Of a stretch of 43,334 bases of DNA, positions 23,264 to 32,873 are shown one piece after another; the stretch's first letter is position 1; the number at the start of each line of letters is the position of its first letter. The notes below the pieces were generated by a model. That model made no database searches. It was given only the letters and a program-made list of their open reading frames with translations, and was not told the origin of the DNA. The stretch comes from Reyranella sp. (GTDB taxonomy: Bacteria; Pseudomonadota; Alphaproteobacteria; Reyranellales; Reyranellaceae). The stretch lies in the NCBI GenBank assembly GCA_030684475.1, contig JAUXWB010000248.1, positions 1 through 43,334 of the forward strand, read 5' to 3'. A program made the translations under genes and the position numbers.

Positions 23264-23427
23264 GGCGTCCCCCTTCGATGGCTCTCCGGACGCCACGATA
23301 CGACGGCATCGGCAGGGCGTCTGCCCCGCCCCTCACGCCCCCGATCCGCATCGCGGCTTTTGTGCCGACGGCGTGGTGTACGCCCCGCCACGAATGTCAT
23401 GATCGCCCCCTAACAAGGGTGCGTCGG

Positions 23428-24621
23428 ATGGCTGATGGAATATTCGCGGGCCTGCGGGTCATCGATTGCGCGAGCTGGATCGCCGGTCCGGCGGCGGCAA
23501 CGATCCTCTCGGACTTCGGCGCCGAGGTCATCAAGATCGAGCCGCCGGGCGCCGGCGATCCGTGGCGGGCGTCGGCGCCGGTCCCCGGCAAGGTCACGGA
23601 CTACTGGTGGCAGTTGACGGCCCGCAACAAGCGAAGCCTGGCCATCGACCTCAAGCATCCCGAGGGCCTTGGCGTTCTTCACCGCCTGGTGGGCTCGACC
23701 GACGTGTTCATCACCAACTTCCCCTTGCCGGTGCGCGAGCGCCTCAGGATCGCCGCCCCTCACCTGCTCGCGATCAACCCGCGCCTCGTCTATGGCTCGA
23801 TCACGGCCTATGGCGAGACAGGCGAGGAGGCGGCCCGGACAGGCTTCGACGCCACCGCCTACTGGGCCCGCACCGGCCTGATGGACATGGTGCGGGCCAC
23901 GGCCGAGACGGAGCCGGTGCGCTCCATGCCGGGCATGGGCGATCACCCGACGGCAACGGCGCTCTATGCCGCCATCGCGACGGCGCTCTACCGTCGCGAG
24001 CGCACGGGACGGGGCGGCGTCGCCCAGACGTCGCTGCTGCAGAACGGCCTGTGGGCGAACGGCTGCTTCGTACAGAACCGGTTGTTCGGCGAGCACGTCC
24101 GGCACCGGCCGCCACGTACCGACACGCCGAGCGCGCTGGCCAACCACTATCGCTGCCGCGACGGACGCTGGTTCCTGATGGCGCTGCACAACGAGGCGCG
24201 TCAGCTCGCGAGCTTCCTCAAGGCGATCGACGCCGAGCAACTGGCGCAGGATGAACGCTTCGCCACCCAGCCGACGCGGCGCGCCAACCACAAGGCGCTG
24301 ACCGAAATCCTCGACGGGATCTTCGCCCGGCGCGATCTGGCGGAATGGAAGCCGATCCTCGAAGCGGCCGGCGTGACCTTCGGCGCCGTGTTCACGGTCG
24401 ACGAGGCCGCGGACGACGCGCAGTCACGCGAGATCGGCGCCCTGGTTCCCTTCGCCGACGGGGCCGGCTTCACCGTGTCGAGTCCCTTCGGCCTCGACGA
24501 CACGACCAAGGTCGCGCCGCAGCGTGCGCCCGCGGTCGGCCAACATTCGGAGACGGTGCTGCGCGACGCCGGGTACTCAGCCGACGAGATCGGGCGGCTG
24601 AAAGCGCTCGGCGTATTGTAG
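23428..24621 (+). CDS. Family III CoA-transferase (CaiB/BaiF)
   Basis: A 397-residue enzyme that moves CoA between carboxylic acids. The N-terminus LRVIDCASWIAGPAAATILSDFGAEVIKIEPPGAGDPWR is typical; D141 (TGFDATAYW) is in the position of the catalytic aspartate; and the GRGGVAQTSLL strand is conserved. The start at 23428 follows AAGGGT by 7 bases. It is divergent from the thiolase-like gene and convergent, with only 7 bases between, with the acyl-CoA synthetase. Both are CoA-activation enzymes for the same neighbourhood. The acid substrate is unknown; a second CaiB homologue is at 39645. Confidence 0.9.
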   Translation: MADGIFAGLRVIDCASWIAGPAAATILSDFGAEVIKIEPPGAGDPWRASAPVPGKVTDYWWQLTARNKRSLAIDLKHPEGLGVLHRLVGSTDVFITNFPLPVRERLRIAAPHLLAINPRLVYGSITAYGETGEEAARTGFDATAYWARTGLMDMVRATAETEPVRSMPGMGDHPTATALYAAIATALYRRERTGRGGVAQTSLLQNGLWANGCFVQNRLFGEHVRHRPPRTDTPSALANHYRCRDGRWFLMALHNEARQLASFLKAIDAEQLAQDERFATQPTRRANHKALTEILDGIFARRDLAEWKPILEAAGVTFGAVFTVDEAADDAQSREIGALVPFADGAGFTVSSPFGLDDTTKVAPQRAPAVGQHSETVLRDAGYSADEIGRLKALGVL

Positions 24622-24628
24622 CAGCAGG

Positions 24629-26251
24629 TTAGCCGTGCTGTCGGCGCTTCAAGGGGCGCAGGTCGATGATCCCGGGCAGGGTGCGCGGATCGGTACCGGC
24701 GGGATAGATACTGTGCTTCTGGATCTTCTGCGTGCCGGTCGTGGGCAGGCTTTGCACGATGTGGACCCAGCCGGGCGGCTTGTAGTAGGCGAGGCGCTCG
24801 TTGCAATGGTGGAACAGCGCCGTCGCCGCCTCCGTCTCCGGCATCTCACGCTTGAGCACGACGCAGGCCAGCACCTCCTCGTCGCGCAGTTCGTCCTTCA
24901 CCGCCATCACGGCCACCTGCTGCACATCGGGATGCGTGAGCAGCACGGCCTCGACCTCGGCCGCCGCGATGTTCTCGCCTGAGCGGCGGATGATGTTCTT
25001 CTTGCGCTCGACGAAATGCAGCATGCCGTCCGGCCCGCGCCACACCACATCACCGGTGTGAAACCAGCCGCCCTGCCAGGCGGTTTCGGTCGCCACCTCG
25101 TCCTTGAGATAACCGGAGAAACAGCCGCGGCGCGGCGTCTCCGCCGAGTGGCGCACCAGCATCTCTCCGGGCTGGCCATCAGCGACGTCGCGACCGGTAT
25201 CGTCGACGACGCGGACCTCGACACCCGGCACCGCCCGTCCGAAGGCGCGCGTGCCGACCTGGCGCGGCTCGACGGTGTCGCCCAGCACGCGCACCATCTC
25301 CGTCATGCCCCAGAGCTCGATCATGGGAAAACCGAAGCGCTGCTCGAGTGCCGCGTGCAGCTCGGGCTCGATCCCGGCGCCGATGCCGAAGCGGACTTTG
25401 TGGCGCTGTTCGTGCTCGCCGGGCGGCAGCTTCAGCAGCACCGGCGCGATCACTCCGAGATAGTGGACGATGGTGGCGCCGGTCTCGGCAACCTCGCGCC
25501 ACCAGCGCTGCGGATGGAAGCGATCGGGCTGGATCTGGCAGTTGCCCGTCAGGATGGCGCCCATCAGCGACACGACGCCGGCGTTCGCATGGTAGAGGGG
25601 CAACGGATTGTAGATGCGGTCTTCGCCTGTGCGCAGGCCGGCCACGCCGCCAAGAGAGGCGTACCAGGCGCCGGATGCTATCTCGTAGCCATGGGACAGG
25701 ACGCACCCTTTGGGACGGCCCGTCGTGCCGGACGTATACAGAATGCTGGCCGGCGTCTCGGGGACGGGCTGCGTGTCTCGGGCCGCGAGCGCCACCTTCT
25801 CCAGGGGTCCGGTGATCTCCTCCGACACGACGACGCGCGGCCGGTGCACGCTCTGCGCCAGCGCCTCCTCGATCGACGCCCGCCGCGCGCCAAGGGTCAG
25901 GATGAGGTCGGGTTCGCTGTGGTCGATGAGATAGGCGATCTCGGCGGCGCGGTAGTCCGGATTGATCGGCACGCAGCAGACGCCGATGGTGTTGAGGGCG
26001 AGCGTGTGAAGCACGTGCTCGGGCCGATTTTCCAGCAGCGTTGCGACTCGGTGGCCGACGCCGTAGCCCGCCCTCCGGTAGAGTCCCGCCAGTTCCTCGA
26101 CGCGCTGCCCGGCCTCGCCGTACGACATCTCGAAGCCCGACGGGAGATAGTTGCGGTCTTCATTGGCGGGCACGGCCAGGAAAGGCCGATCGGCATGCGC
26201 GCGGACCGCCGCTGCAAACGCTGCAGCGATGGTCGTACCGTCCGTGATCAC
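24629..26251 (-). CDS. AMP-forming acyl-CoA synthetase
   Basis: A 540-residue ANL-superfamily enzyme that makes acyl-CoA from a carboxylic acid, ATP and CoA. The P-loop YTSGTTGRPKG is at 172-182. ELWGMTE (A5), GWFHTGDVVWRGPDG (A7), VERKKNIIRRSGENI (A8) and the C-terminal KIQKHSIY with the catalytic lysine are all intact. Length is normal. The sequence resembles crotonobetaine/carnitine-type CoA ligases (CaiC) as much as fatty-acid ligases, so a short or branched acid is possible. It begins 7 bases after the HpaI-type aldolase stop on the same strand, so the two form an operon. Confidence 0.92.
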   Translation of the reverse strand: MITDGTTIAAAFAAAVRAHADRPFLAVPANEDRNYLPSGFEMSYGEAGQRVEELAGLYRRAGYGVGHRVATLLENRPEHVLHTLALNTIGVCCVPINPDYRAAEIAYLIDHSEPDLILTLGARRASIEEALAQSVHRPRVVVSEEITGPLEKVALAARDTQPVPETPASILYTSGTTGRPKGCVLSHGYEIASGAWYASLGGVAGLRTGEDRIYNPLPLYHANAGVVSLMGAILTGNCQIQPDRFHPQRWWREVAETGATIVHYLGVIAPVLLKLPPGEHEQRHKVRFGIGAGIEPELHAALEQRFGFPMIELWGMTEMVRVLGDTVEPRQVGTRAFGRAVPGVEVRVVDDTGRDVADGQPGEMLVRHSAETPRRGCFSGYLKDEVATETAWQGGWFHTGDVVWRGPDGMLHFVERKKNIIRRSGENIAAAEVEAVLLTHPDVQQVAVMAVKDELRDEEVLACVVLKREMPETEAATALFHHCNERLAYYKPPGWVHIVQSLPTTGTQKIQKHSIYPAGTDPRTLPGIIDLRPLKRRQHG

Positions 26252-26258
26252 GCCCGCC

Positions 26259-27029
26259 TCAGGCCGACTTGGCCTTGAGTTCCGCCATTTCCTTCTTCAC
26301 GCCCGCGATCATGCAGGAGACGTCGGACGTCACCATCACCATATCGAAGCCGCGCTTCAGCGCGCCGCCCGCGAAGGCGCCGCTGGCGCAGTGCATGACG
26401 CACTTGATGCCGGCCTTGTGCGCCGCCGCGAGAATCTTGTCGCAGGTCGCGATGTGCAGCGGATCGGGATTGTCGCCGCGCGGCGGCATGCCGAGCGCGA
26501 ACGACAGGTCGGCCGGGCCGATATAGACGGCGTCGAGTCCTTTGGTGGCGCAGATCGCGTCGAGGTTGGCGAGGCCTTCCTTGGTCTCGATCATCGCCAT
26601 GACGATGATCTCGTCGTTGGCGTTGGCCACGTAGTCGGAACCGCCATACTGCGCGGCGCGGATCGGGCCGTTCGAGCGGAAGCCGACCGGTGGGAAGCGG
26701 CAGGCGGCCACGGCGGCGGCGGCTTCCTTGGCGTTGTTGATCAACGGCACGATGATGCCGTAGGCGCCGAGATCGAGCGCCCGCATGATGTCGTTGGGAT
26801 TGTTCCAGTTGACGCGCACGAACGGCGTCACGTCGGTCTGCGAGATCGCCTGCAGCATGGACAGCACGTTGTTCCATTCACTGGTGCCGTGCTGGAGGTC
26901 GACGCAGAGGGAGTCGAAGCCGCCCTGACGCGCCATGACCTCGGCGGTGAAGCTGTGCCCGACGGACAGCCAGCCCATCGTCGCGGTCTTCTTTTCACGC
27001 CACATTTGCTTGATTTTATTCGGTCGCAC
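26259..27029 (-). CDS. HpcH/HpaI-type class II aldolase
   Basis: A 256-residue pyruvate-type aldolase. Comparison with HpaI places the residues well: H47 (DLQHG, catalytic base), R72, E148 (MIETKEG) and D174 (GPADLS), the last two being metal ligands. Such enzymes cleave 4-hydroxy-2-oxo acids to pyruvate and an aldehyde. The GTG start at 27029 is set by a strong AGGAGGGG upstream; a longer in-frame ATG at 27134 is unlikely because it would cover that site. It is the first gene of an operon with the acyl-CoA synthetase and is divergent from an MFS transporter. Confidence 0.88.
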   Translation of the reverse strand: MRPNKIKQMWREKKTATMGWLSVGHSFTAEVMARQGGFDSLCVDLQHGTSEWNNVLSMLQAISQTDVTPFVRVNWNNPNDIMRALDLGAYGIIVPLINNAKEAAAAVAACRFPPVGFRSNGPIRAAQYGGSDYVANANDEIIVMAMIETKEGLANLDAICATKGLDAVYIGPADLSFALGMPPRGDNPDPLHIATCDKILAAAHKAGIKCVMHCASGAFAGGALKRGFDMVMVTSDVSCMIAGVKKEMAELKAKSA

Positions 27030-27170
27030 GGTCGTCCCCTCCTGGTGGATTGCTTGACGTGACAATGCCCCTTCTCCTGACAGACCGCCAGAGAAGGCCG
27101 CGATCGGCCAGTTCCGAAGGGCGGTCCCCTGCAACTTGACCGGTTGGGGGCAGCGGCTGAGGGTTGGACC

Positions 27171-28373
27171 ATGTCTGTTGCCACGCCCGCCCTCCCCGTC
27201 CGCGCCGAGCGCCTGTGGGCGGCGCTGCTGGCGGCGACGCTGATGAACCTGCCCCTGGGATCGGTCTACTCCTTCAGCGTGCTGCTGCGCCCGATCGAGC
27301 AGGAGCTGGCCATTCCGCGCTCGGCGCTGTCGCTCGTCTTCGGCCTGTGTACGGTGGGTTTCACGGTGGGCTCGGTCGGCGCCGCCTTCCTCTATCGCGC
27401 AGCCCCCGCGCCGATCCTGGTGCTGGCGAGCGCGCTCTTCGCCGCCGGCGGCATCGTGATGGCGGCGACGGCATCAGGGCTCGAGCAATTGCTGCTGGGC
27501 TACGGCATCGTCTTCGGCACCGGTGGCGGCGTGACCTACATCCTGCTGCAGCAGGGTGTGAACATGCTGGTGCGGCGGCGCCAGGGGCTGGTGAACGGCT
27601 ACATCGTCAGCCTCTACCCGCTGGGCGCCATGATCGCGACGCCCCTCTTCCATGCCTGCAACGAGGCCTACGGCTGGCGCACGACGCTCTGGGGGCTCGC
27701 GACCGTGCTGGTGATGTGCGGCGTCGCCGCGGCGTTGCTCGCCCGGCATGGCGGGGCGCGGCTGGTCGCGCCCGCGGCGACTGGCAGCGCATCGACAGGC
27801 CCGGCAATCCTGGGCCCGACCTTCTTCAAGCTCTCGGCGACGTTCTTCCTCGCCGCCTCGGCCGGGCTGATGGTGCTGAGCCAGGCGCGCGAGATCGTGG
27901 CCGCCTATGGTGGGGCGGCAGCAATTGCGGTGGCGGCCACGACCGGCATCACCGGCGCAATCGCGGCCGCGCGCATCGGCGGCGGCTGGCTGGTCGATCG
28001 CTTCGCGGTGCCGCACGTCATGTGTGCGGCGCACGCCCTGGCGCTCGGCGGCGGGCTGCTGGTGACGCTGCTGCCCTCGCCCGTCACCGCGGTTGCGGGG
28101 CTGGGAATGATCGGCCTCGGCTACGGCTTCGTCTCCGGCGCCACCGCCGGCGGTATCGCCCTCTACTGGCGGCCCGCCGACTACGGCCGCGTCGCCGGGC
28201 GCACTTACGTCGCCTGGTGCCTGGCCGCCGTCAGCCTGCCGGTCCTGGCCGGCTACCTGTTCGACATCACCCGCGCGTACGACACGGCGGTGCTGATCGC
28301 CGCTGCCGCCAACATCGCCGGCATGGCGATGGCGCTCACGATGCCGAGACGCGGTTGGCGGGACGGAGGCTGA
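27171..28373 (+). CDS. MFS transporter (oxalate/formate antiporter-like)
   Basis: A 400-residue, 12-helix major facilitator protein. The start LWAALLAATLMNLPLGSVYSFSVLLRPIEQEL resembles the OFA and monocarboxylate branches, with YSFSVLLRPI close to the YSWSVFxxPL signature. The A-like motif is weak. It is divergent from the aldolase/acyl-CoA synthetase operon and convergent with a CitE-like gene, so it probably imports the carboxylate degraded by these enzymes. GAGGG is 7 bases before ATG 27171. Confidence 0.88.
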   Translation: MSVATPALPVRAERLWAALLAATLMNLPLGSVYSFSVLLRPIEQELAIPRSALSLVFGLCTVGFTVGSVGAAFLYRAAPAPILVLASALFAAGGIVMAATASGLEQLLLGYGIVFGTGGGVTYILLQQGVNMLVRRRQGLVNGYIVSLYPLGAMIATPLFHACNEAYGWRTTLWGLATVLVMCGVAAALLARHGGARLVAPAATGSASTGPAILGPTFFKLSATFFLAASAGLMVLSQAREIVAAYGGAAAIAVAATTGITGAIAAARIGGGWLVDRFAVPHVMCAAHALALGGGLLVTLLPSPVTAVAGLGMIGLGYGFVSGATAGGIALYWRPADYGRVAGRTYVAWCLAAVSLPVLAGYLFDITRAYDTAVLIAAAANIAGMAMALTMPRRGWRDGG

Positions 28374-28408
28374 GCGCTCTGCACGCCCCTTCCTCGATCG
28401 CGTGTTCG

Positions 28409-29293
28409 TCAGGACCAGGACGCGGCGCGCTCCAGCAACCGCCGCGCCCGGATGACCACGGGGAGGTCGATCATGCTGCCTTCGAAGGCCACGGCCCCAG
28501 CGCCCTCGGCCACGGCGGCATCGAAGGCCGAAAGCAGCCGGCGCGCGCGATCCAGTTCGGCGGCCGAGGCGCCGTACTCTTCATTGATGATCGGCACGTG
28601 CGCCGGGTGGATGCAGGCGGCGGTGGTGAAACCCAGCGCCTTGCCGCGCCGCAGCCCCGCCCGATAGGACTCGAGGTCGTCGATCTGCGCGAGCTGCCCC
28701 ATCGATCCCATGGGCAGGATCCCCGCCGCGCGCGCCGCGGCCAGGCCCTGCATGGCAAAGACATACATGCTGTCGGCCGAGGGGGTGGCGCCGAGTTCGG
28801 TCGCCATGTCCTCGCCGCCCACCGACATCCCGGCCATGCGCGGCTCGGTCGCAATGGCGAAGAGATGTGGCAGCGCCGCCGGGGACTCGATCAGCGCGAG
28901 AAAGCGCGTATGGCCGACCGGCATCCCGAGCGCTTCTTCGCGTGCCATCACCAACTCCGCGAGCAAACGGACGTGTTCGGGCCCCATGACCTTCGGCAGC
29001 ATGAGGGCCGCGACCTCAGGCATGACCGACGCCGCGATGTCGGCAACGGCAAGGTCGAGCGGCCGATTGATGCGTACCACGACGTCCGCGCCACCCTCGG
29101 GCCCACCTCGCGCGACTCGCGGCACGGCCGCCGCCAGGGCGGCGCGCGCATCGGCCTTGTGCGCGGGCAGGATCGAGTCCTCGAGGTCGAGGATGATGGC
29201 ATCGGCCCCGCGTTCATGGGCCTTCGAGAGGAAGCGTTCGGAGGTCACCGGCACGAACAGCAGCGATCGCCAATTCGGTTGATGCCGGGTCAT
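28409..29293 (-). CDS. CitE-like CoA-ester lyase (HpcH/HpaI superfamily)
   Basis: A 294-residue beta-barrel lyase. RSLLFVPVTSERFLSKAHERGADAIILDLEDS (9-40), the CoA-phosphate-binding R74 (VVVRINRP), and metal ligands E136 (LIESPAA) and D162 (GGEDMATELG) define the citrate lyase beta/malyl-CoA lyase group. Members cleave or form beta-hydroxyacyl-CoA esters such as malyl-, citramalyl- or methylmalyl-CoA. The separate alpha and acyl-carrier citrate-lyase subunits are absent, so it acts as a stand-alone lyase or thioesterase. The start at 29293 matches the family; no strong ribosome site is visible. It is divergent from the Fe-ADH gene by 91 bases. Confidence 0.87.
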   Translation of the reverse strand: MTRHQPNWRSLLFVPVTSERFLSKAHERGADAIILDLEDSILPAHKADARAALAAAVPRVARGGPEGGADVVVRINRPLDLAVADIAASVMPEVAALMLPKVMGPEHVRLLAELVMAREEALGMPVGHTRFLALIESPAALPHLFAIATEPRMAGMSVGGEDMATELGATPSADSMYVFAMQGLAAARAAGILPMGSMGQLAQIDDLESYRAGLRRGKALGFTTAACIHPAHVPIINEEYGASAAELDRARRLLSAFDAAVAEGAGAVAFEGSMIDLPVVIRARRLLERAASWS

Positions 29294-29384
29294 TTGGGGC
29301 AAGCCGTCAATGCCACAACTCTTCTCATCGCACAGATCATGTCCACCTTCCCCTTCGCGCGGCCAGCATATAGCGTCTGATCCC

Positions 29385-30557
29385 ATGCGGGCAGGCGAGA
29401 TCGTCTTCACGGCAATGGAACGCGTGGTGTTCGGCCGCCCGGCCGCCGAGGCCGTGGCCGAAGCCGCCGAGCGGCTGGGCGCCCGGCGGGTATTCATCCT
29501 GGCCGGCAGCACCCTCAACCGCGGGACCGATACGATCCGCCGGATCGCCGCGGCGTTGGGGCCGCGCTACGCTGGCGTGCACGACGAGATGCCGGCCCAC
29601 AGCCCGCGCGACGCGGTGGTCGCCTGCGCCAACAAGGCCCGCGAGGCCGGCTGCGACCTGCTGCTGAGTGTCGGCGGCGGCTCGACGACCGACGGCGGCA
29701 AGGCAGTCACAATCTGCCTGGAGCACGACATTCGCGCGCCGGACGGCCTCGAACCCTTCCGCACCGTGGTCGACGAGACGACGGGCAAGCGCCACTTCCC
29801 GCAGTATCGCGCGCCCCGTGTGCGGCAGATCTGCGTGCCGACCACCTTGAGCGGCGGCGAGTTCAACGCGCGCGCCGGCGTCACCGAACCCAGGCTGCGG
29901 CTGAAGCAGGCCTACATCCATCCTGGGCTCATCCCGCTGGTGGTGATCTTCGACCCCGCCATCACCGTGCACACGCCGGAATGGCTGTGGCTCTCGACCG
30001 GCATCCGCGCCGTCGATCATGCGGTCGAAACCTTCTGCTCGATCGACGGCAACGCCTACACCGACTCGACCGCGCTGCAGGCGCTGCGCCTGCTCGGTCG
30101 CGGGCTGCCAGCAGTGAAACGCGATCCAGCCGACCTGGCGGCGCGTCTCGACTGCCAGATCGGCGCCTGGAACTCGATGACTGGCATCGTCACCGGCACG
30201 CGCATGGGGGCGAGCCACGCCATCGGCCATGTGCTGGGCGGCAGCGCCGGCGTGCCGCACGGCTACACCTCCTGCGTCATGCTCCCGGCCGTGCTGGCCT
30301 TCAACGCCGCCGTCAATGCCGACCGCCAGGCCGAGATCAGCGCCGCCCTGGGCGTTGCCGGGGAGCCAGCGGCGGAGGTGCTCGACCGCTTCATCGCAGG
30401 GCTTGGCCTGCCCCGGCGGTTGCGCGACGTCGGCGTCAGGCGCGAGGACCTGCAACGCATCGCCGCCAACTGCATGCTCGACGACTGGACCTTCAGCAAC
30501 CCGCGGCCGATCCAGGGCGCCCAGGAGATCGTGCCGATCCTCAAGTCTGTTTACTGA
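29385..30557 (+). CDS. Iron-containing alcohol dehydrogenase (maleylacetate-reductase-like)
   Basis: A 390-residue NAD(P)-dependent dehydrogenase of the Fe-ADH fold. The nucleotide motif GGGSTTDGGKA is at 97-107. Metal-binding positions appear in GIRAVDHAVETFCS and GASHAIGHVLGG, with GVPHG later. The wording GGGSTTDGGKAV and PTTLSGGEFNARAGVTE fits the maleylacetate-reductase side of the family, so reduction of an unsaturated or keto acid is plausible. It is divergent from the CitE-like gene and convergent with a GST. The substrate is unresolved. Confidence 0.88.
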   Translation: MRAGEIVFTAMERVVFGRPAAEAVAEAAERLGARRVFILAGSTLNRGTDTIRRIAAALGPRYAGVHDEMPAHSPRDAVVACANKAREAGCDLLLSVGGGSTTDGGKAVTICLEHDIRAPDGLEPFRTVVDETTGKRHFPQYRAPRVRQICVPTTLSGGEFNARAGVTEPRLRLKQAYIHPGLIPLVVIFDPAITVHTPEWLWLSTGIRAVDHAVETFCSIDGNAYTDSTALQALRLLGRGLPAVKRDPADLAARLDCQIGAWNSMTGIVTGTRMGASHAIGHVLGGSAGVPHGYTSCVMLPAVLAFNAAVNADRQAEISAALGVAGEPAAEVLDRFIAGLGLPRRLRDVGVRREDLQRIAANCMLDDWTFSNPRPIQGAQEIVPILKSVY

Positions 30558-30688
30558 GGCTGGAGAACCTCTTCAACAGAACTATCCCGCCACGACCACA
30601 CTTACCGCACGGCGGCAAAGGCCTGTCCTTGAGCATCCTGTTTGCGAACGACGGGTGTAGGGTGATCGCCGTCCCTCTGGCTCGCTCC

Positions 30689-30708
30689 GGCGCATTCATA
30701 TGCGCCTT
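30689..30708 (+). terminator. Weak hairpin terminator
   Basis: GGCGCAT and ATGCGCC form a 7-bp stem with a TCAT loop, followed by TT. It is 131 bases after the Fe-ADH stop, in the convergent gap before the GST gene. Confidence 0.35.
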
Positions 30709-30775
30709 GAGCGCAGGATGCGCGCGGTCCGGAAGATGATGAGTCCATCTAAGAAGATGCGACGGGCCTGTTCGA

Positions 30776-31435
30776 TTACGCGGTCGGTGGCTTGCCGGTG
30801 AAAACCGCCAATTGCGCGGCGAAAGCCCGCTTGTAGGCGGGCCGCGCCTGGCCGCGGGCGACATAGGCGGAGAGGTTGCGATATTTCTCCAGCAGGCCCG
30901 ATCCCTCCAGCCGGCGCAGCACCATCACCATCATCAGGTCGCCGGCGCTGAACCCACCATCGAGCCAGTCGGCATCGCCAAGCCGACGGGAAAGTTCGTC
31001 CAGCCGGCCACGGATGCGATCCTCGAGCAGGGGCAGGCGCTCGTCGTGCCAGGGCTTGTCGCGTTCCACATGCGAGGCCTGTTCGCGCTCGACGATCGGC
31101 GGCTCCACCGTGCTGAGCGCAGCGAACATCCAGGCGATCGCGCGCGCCCGGGCATTGGCATCGGAGTGGGGCGGCAGCAGGCCGGCATGGCGCGCCGCGA
31201 TATGGAACACGATCGCCCCCGACTCGAACAGGGCGAGATCGCCTTCTTCATAGGTCGGAATCTGACCGAAAGGATGGAGCGCACGATGCGCGGCTTCCTT
31301 CATCTCGGTGAACGAGACAAGACGAACATCGTAGGGCTGGCCCACTTCCTCGAGCGCCCAGCGAACGCGCATGTCACGCGCCAGTCCCCTGCCGCGATCG
31401 GGCGACTGTTCAAAGGCGGTAAGGATGGGGATCAT
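30776..31435 (-). CDS. Glutathione S-transferase
   Basis: A 219-residue cytosolic GST with an N-terminal thioredoxin-like domain (about 1-80; ending HPFGQIPTYEEGDLALFESGAIVFHIA, with the GSH-binding ES pair) and an all-helical C-terminal domain containing the conserved FSAGDLMMVMVLRR (a variant of the N-capping box). CGGAG precedes ATG 31435 by 7 bases. It is convergent with the Fe-ADH gene. Detoxification or a glutathione-dependent isomerisation (as maleylpyruvate isomerases do) would both suit the neighbourhood; neither can be proven from the sequence. Confidence 0.88.
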   Translation of the reverse strand: MIPILTAFEQSPDRGRGLARDMRVRWALEEVGQPYDVRLVSFTEMKEAAHRALHPFGQIPTYEEGDLALFESGAIVFHIAARHAGLLPPHSDANARARAIAWMFAALSTVEPPIVEREQASHVERDKPWHDERLPLLEDRIRGRLDELSRRLGDADWLDGGFSAGDLMMVMVLRRLEGSGLLEKYRNLSAYVARGQARPAYKRAFAAQLAVFTGKPPTA

Positions 31436-31541
31436 TGGAACGCTCCGGGTGATTGCATGATGCCGCGCCTTGAAAGCCCCGGCCCTCTGGCGCAGGCTCA
31501 CGCTCGATGGCTATTTCGCCGGACAACTACCACGGAAATCA

Positions 31542-32849
31542 ATGCTGACGGACCGCTACGGCCTCCCGCTCTCCACCCCCGTCGCCGCCGCGCGCGATGC
31601 TTATGTCGAGGGCGTAAAGCTTCTCCTGACCGTCTACCCCGGCGCCGCCGCGGCGTTCGACTGCGCCATCGCTGCCGATCCGGGCTTCGCCCTCGCCCAT
31701 ATCGGCAAGGCCCGTGCCTTTCAGCTCGCCGGCAACGTGGCCGCCATGCGCGAGTCTCTCGCCACGGCCCTCAGCCTCACGGAAAGAGCCTCGGCGCGCG
31801 AGCTCAGCCATATCGATGTCTTTCGTCACCTGTTTGCCGGCCAGGCCGTTGCTGCGCTGGCCGCACTCCGCATCCATGTCGAGACGTGGCCGCGCGACGC
31901 GCTGGTGCTGAGCCTTGCCGCCAATCAGGGCGGGCTGATCGGAATGTCCGGCCTGCCCGGCCGCGAGCAGGGCCTCGTCGATTTTCTGGAGCCCCTCGCC
32001 TCGCATTACGGCGAGGATTGGTGGTTCGAGGCCCATTACGGCATGGCGCTGTCGGAAATCGGCCGGCACGACGCGGCGCGCCCCAGGATAGAACGTTCCC
32101 TGGCCCAGTTCAGGCGCTACGCCTATGCCGCCCACGCCTTCACCCATCTCTGTTATGAAACCGGCGAGCGCGACAGCGGCATCGAATTCATGCGCGACTG
32201 GCTGCCGCTGTACGATCGCGGCGGCGGATTGTTCGGCCACCTGAACTGGCACCTCGGCCTGTTCGAGCTGCATGCCGGCAATCTGGAGGCGGGGCTTCGC
32301 CTCTACAACGACGCCTTTTGCGCCGACGATCATCGAGGTGCGGTGCATCAGAAGCTCTCGGACTCCTCCTCGTTCCTGTGGCGCTCGGAACTGGCCGGCC
32401 ATCCCCGCGATCCCGCGCGCTGGGCGAAGCTGATCGATTACGCGCGCGAGAAAATTCCGCGCCCGGGCTTTTCCCTCGCCGATTGGCACGTGGCCCTCGC
32501 CTTTGCCGCGTCAGGCGATGAGGCCGCGTTGGAGGACTGGGTAAAAGCCATCGAGGAGCTGGTGAAGGCCGGCCGCTATCCCTCCGGTGCCACCATTCCC
32601 GCGGTGGCGCGCGCCTTCGCGGCCTTCCAGCGCGGCGACGATGCCGCGGCCATCGACCTGATCGTGCCCATGTTGCCCGATCGAGAACGCATGGGCGGCA
32701 GCCGGGCGCAGGTGGATCTGGTGGAAGCGACGTTGTTGCGGGCGTACCTGAACGCCGGACGTGTGGCGGAGGCCCGGCATCTGCTCAGCGAGCGGCGCCC
32801 GGGCCCGGCGATCCTTCCGGTTGCGGGACTGGAACAGGGTGTCGAGTAG
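31542..32849 (+). CDS. Tetratricopeptide-repeat-like protein
   Basis: A 435-residue all-alpha protein. Helical pairs run through the whole length, with TPR-like units at about 28-62 (AFDCAIAADPGFALAHIGKARAFQLAGN), 150-200 (HYGMALSEIGRHDAARPRIERSL) and 340-375 (AFAASGDEAALEDWVKAIEEL). It has no signal peptide or catalytic motif. It resembles the TTC38 (tetratricopeptide protein 38) family. GGAA is 6-9 bases before ATG 31542. It is divergent from the GST and convergent with an MFS gene. Confidence 0.78.
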   Translation: MLTDRYGLPLSTPVAAARDAYVEGVKLLLTVYPGAAAAFDCAIAADPGFALAHIGKARAFQLAGNVAAMRESLATALSLTERASARELSHIDVFRHLFAGQAVAALAALRIHVETWPRDALVLSLAANQGGLIGMSGLPGREQGLVDFLEPLASHYGEDWWFEAHYGMALSEIGRHDAARPRIERSLAQFRRYAYAAHAFTHLCYETGERDSGIEFMRDWLPLYDRGGGLFGHLNWHLGLFELHAGNLEAGLRLYNDAFCADDHRGAVHQKLSDSSSFLWRSELAGHPRDPARWAKLIDYAREKIPRPGFSLADWHVALAFAASGDEAALEDWVKAIEELVKAGRYPSGATIPAVARAFAAFQRGDDAAAIDLIVPMLPDRERMGGSRAQVDLVEATLLRAYLNAGRVAEARHLLSERRPGPAILPVAGLEQGVE

Positions 32850-32873
32850 GGATCACCCAGCCGCAATCGTGCG

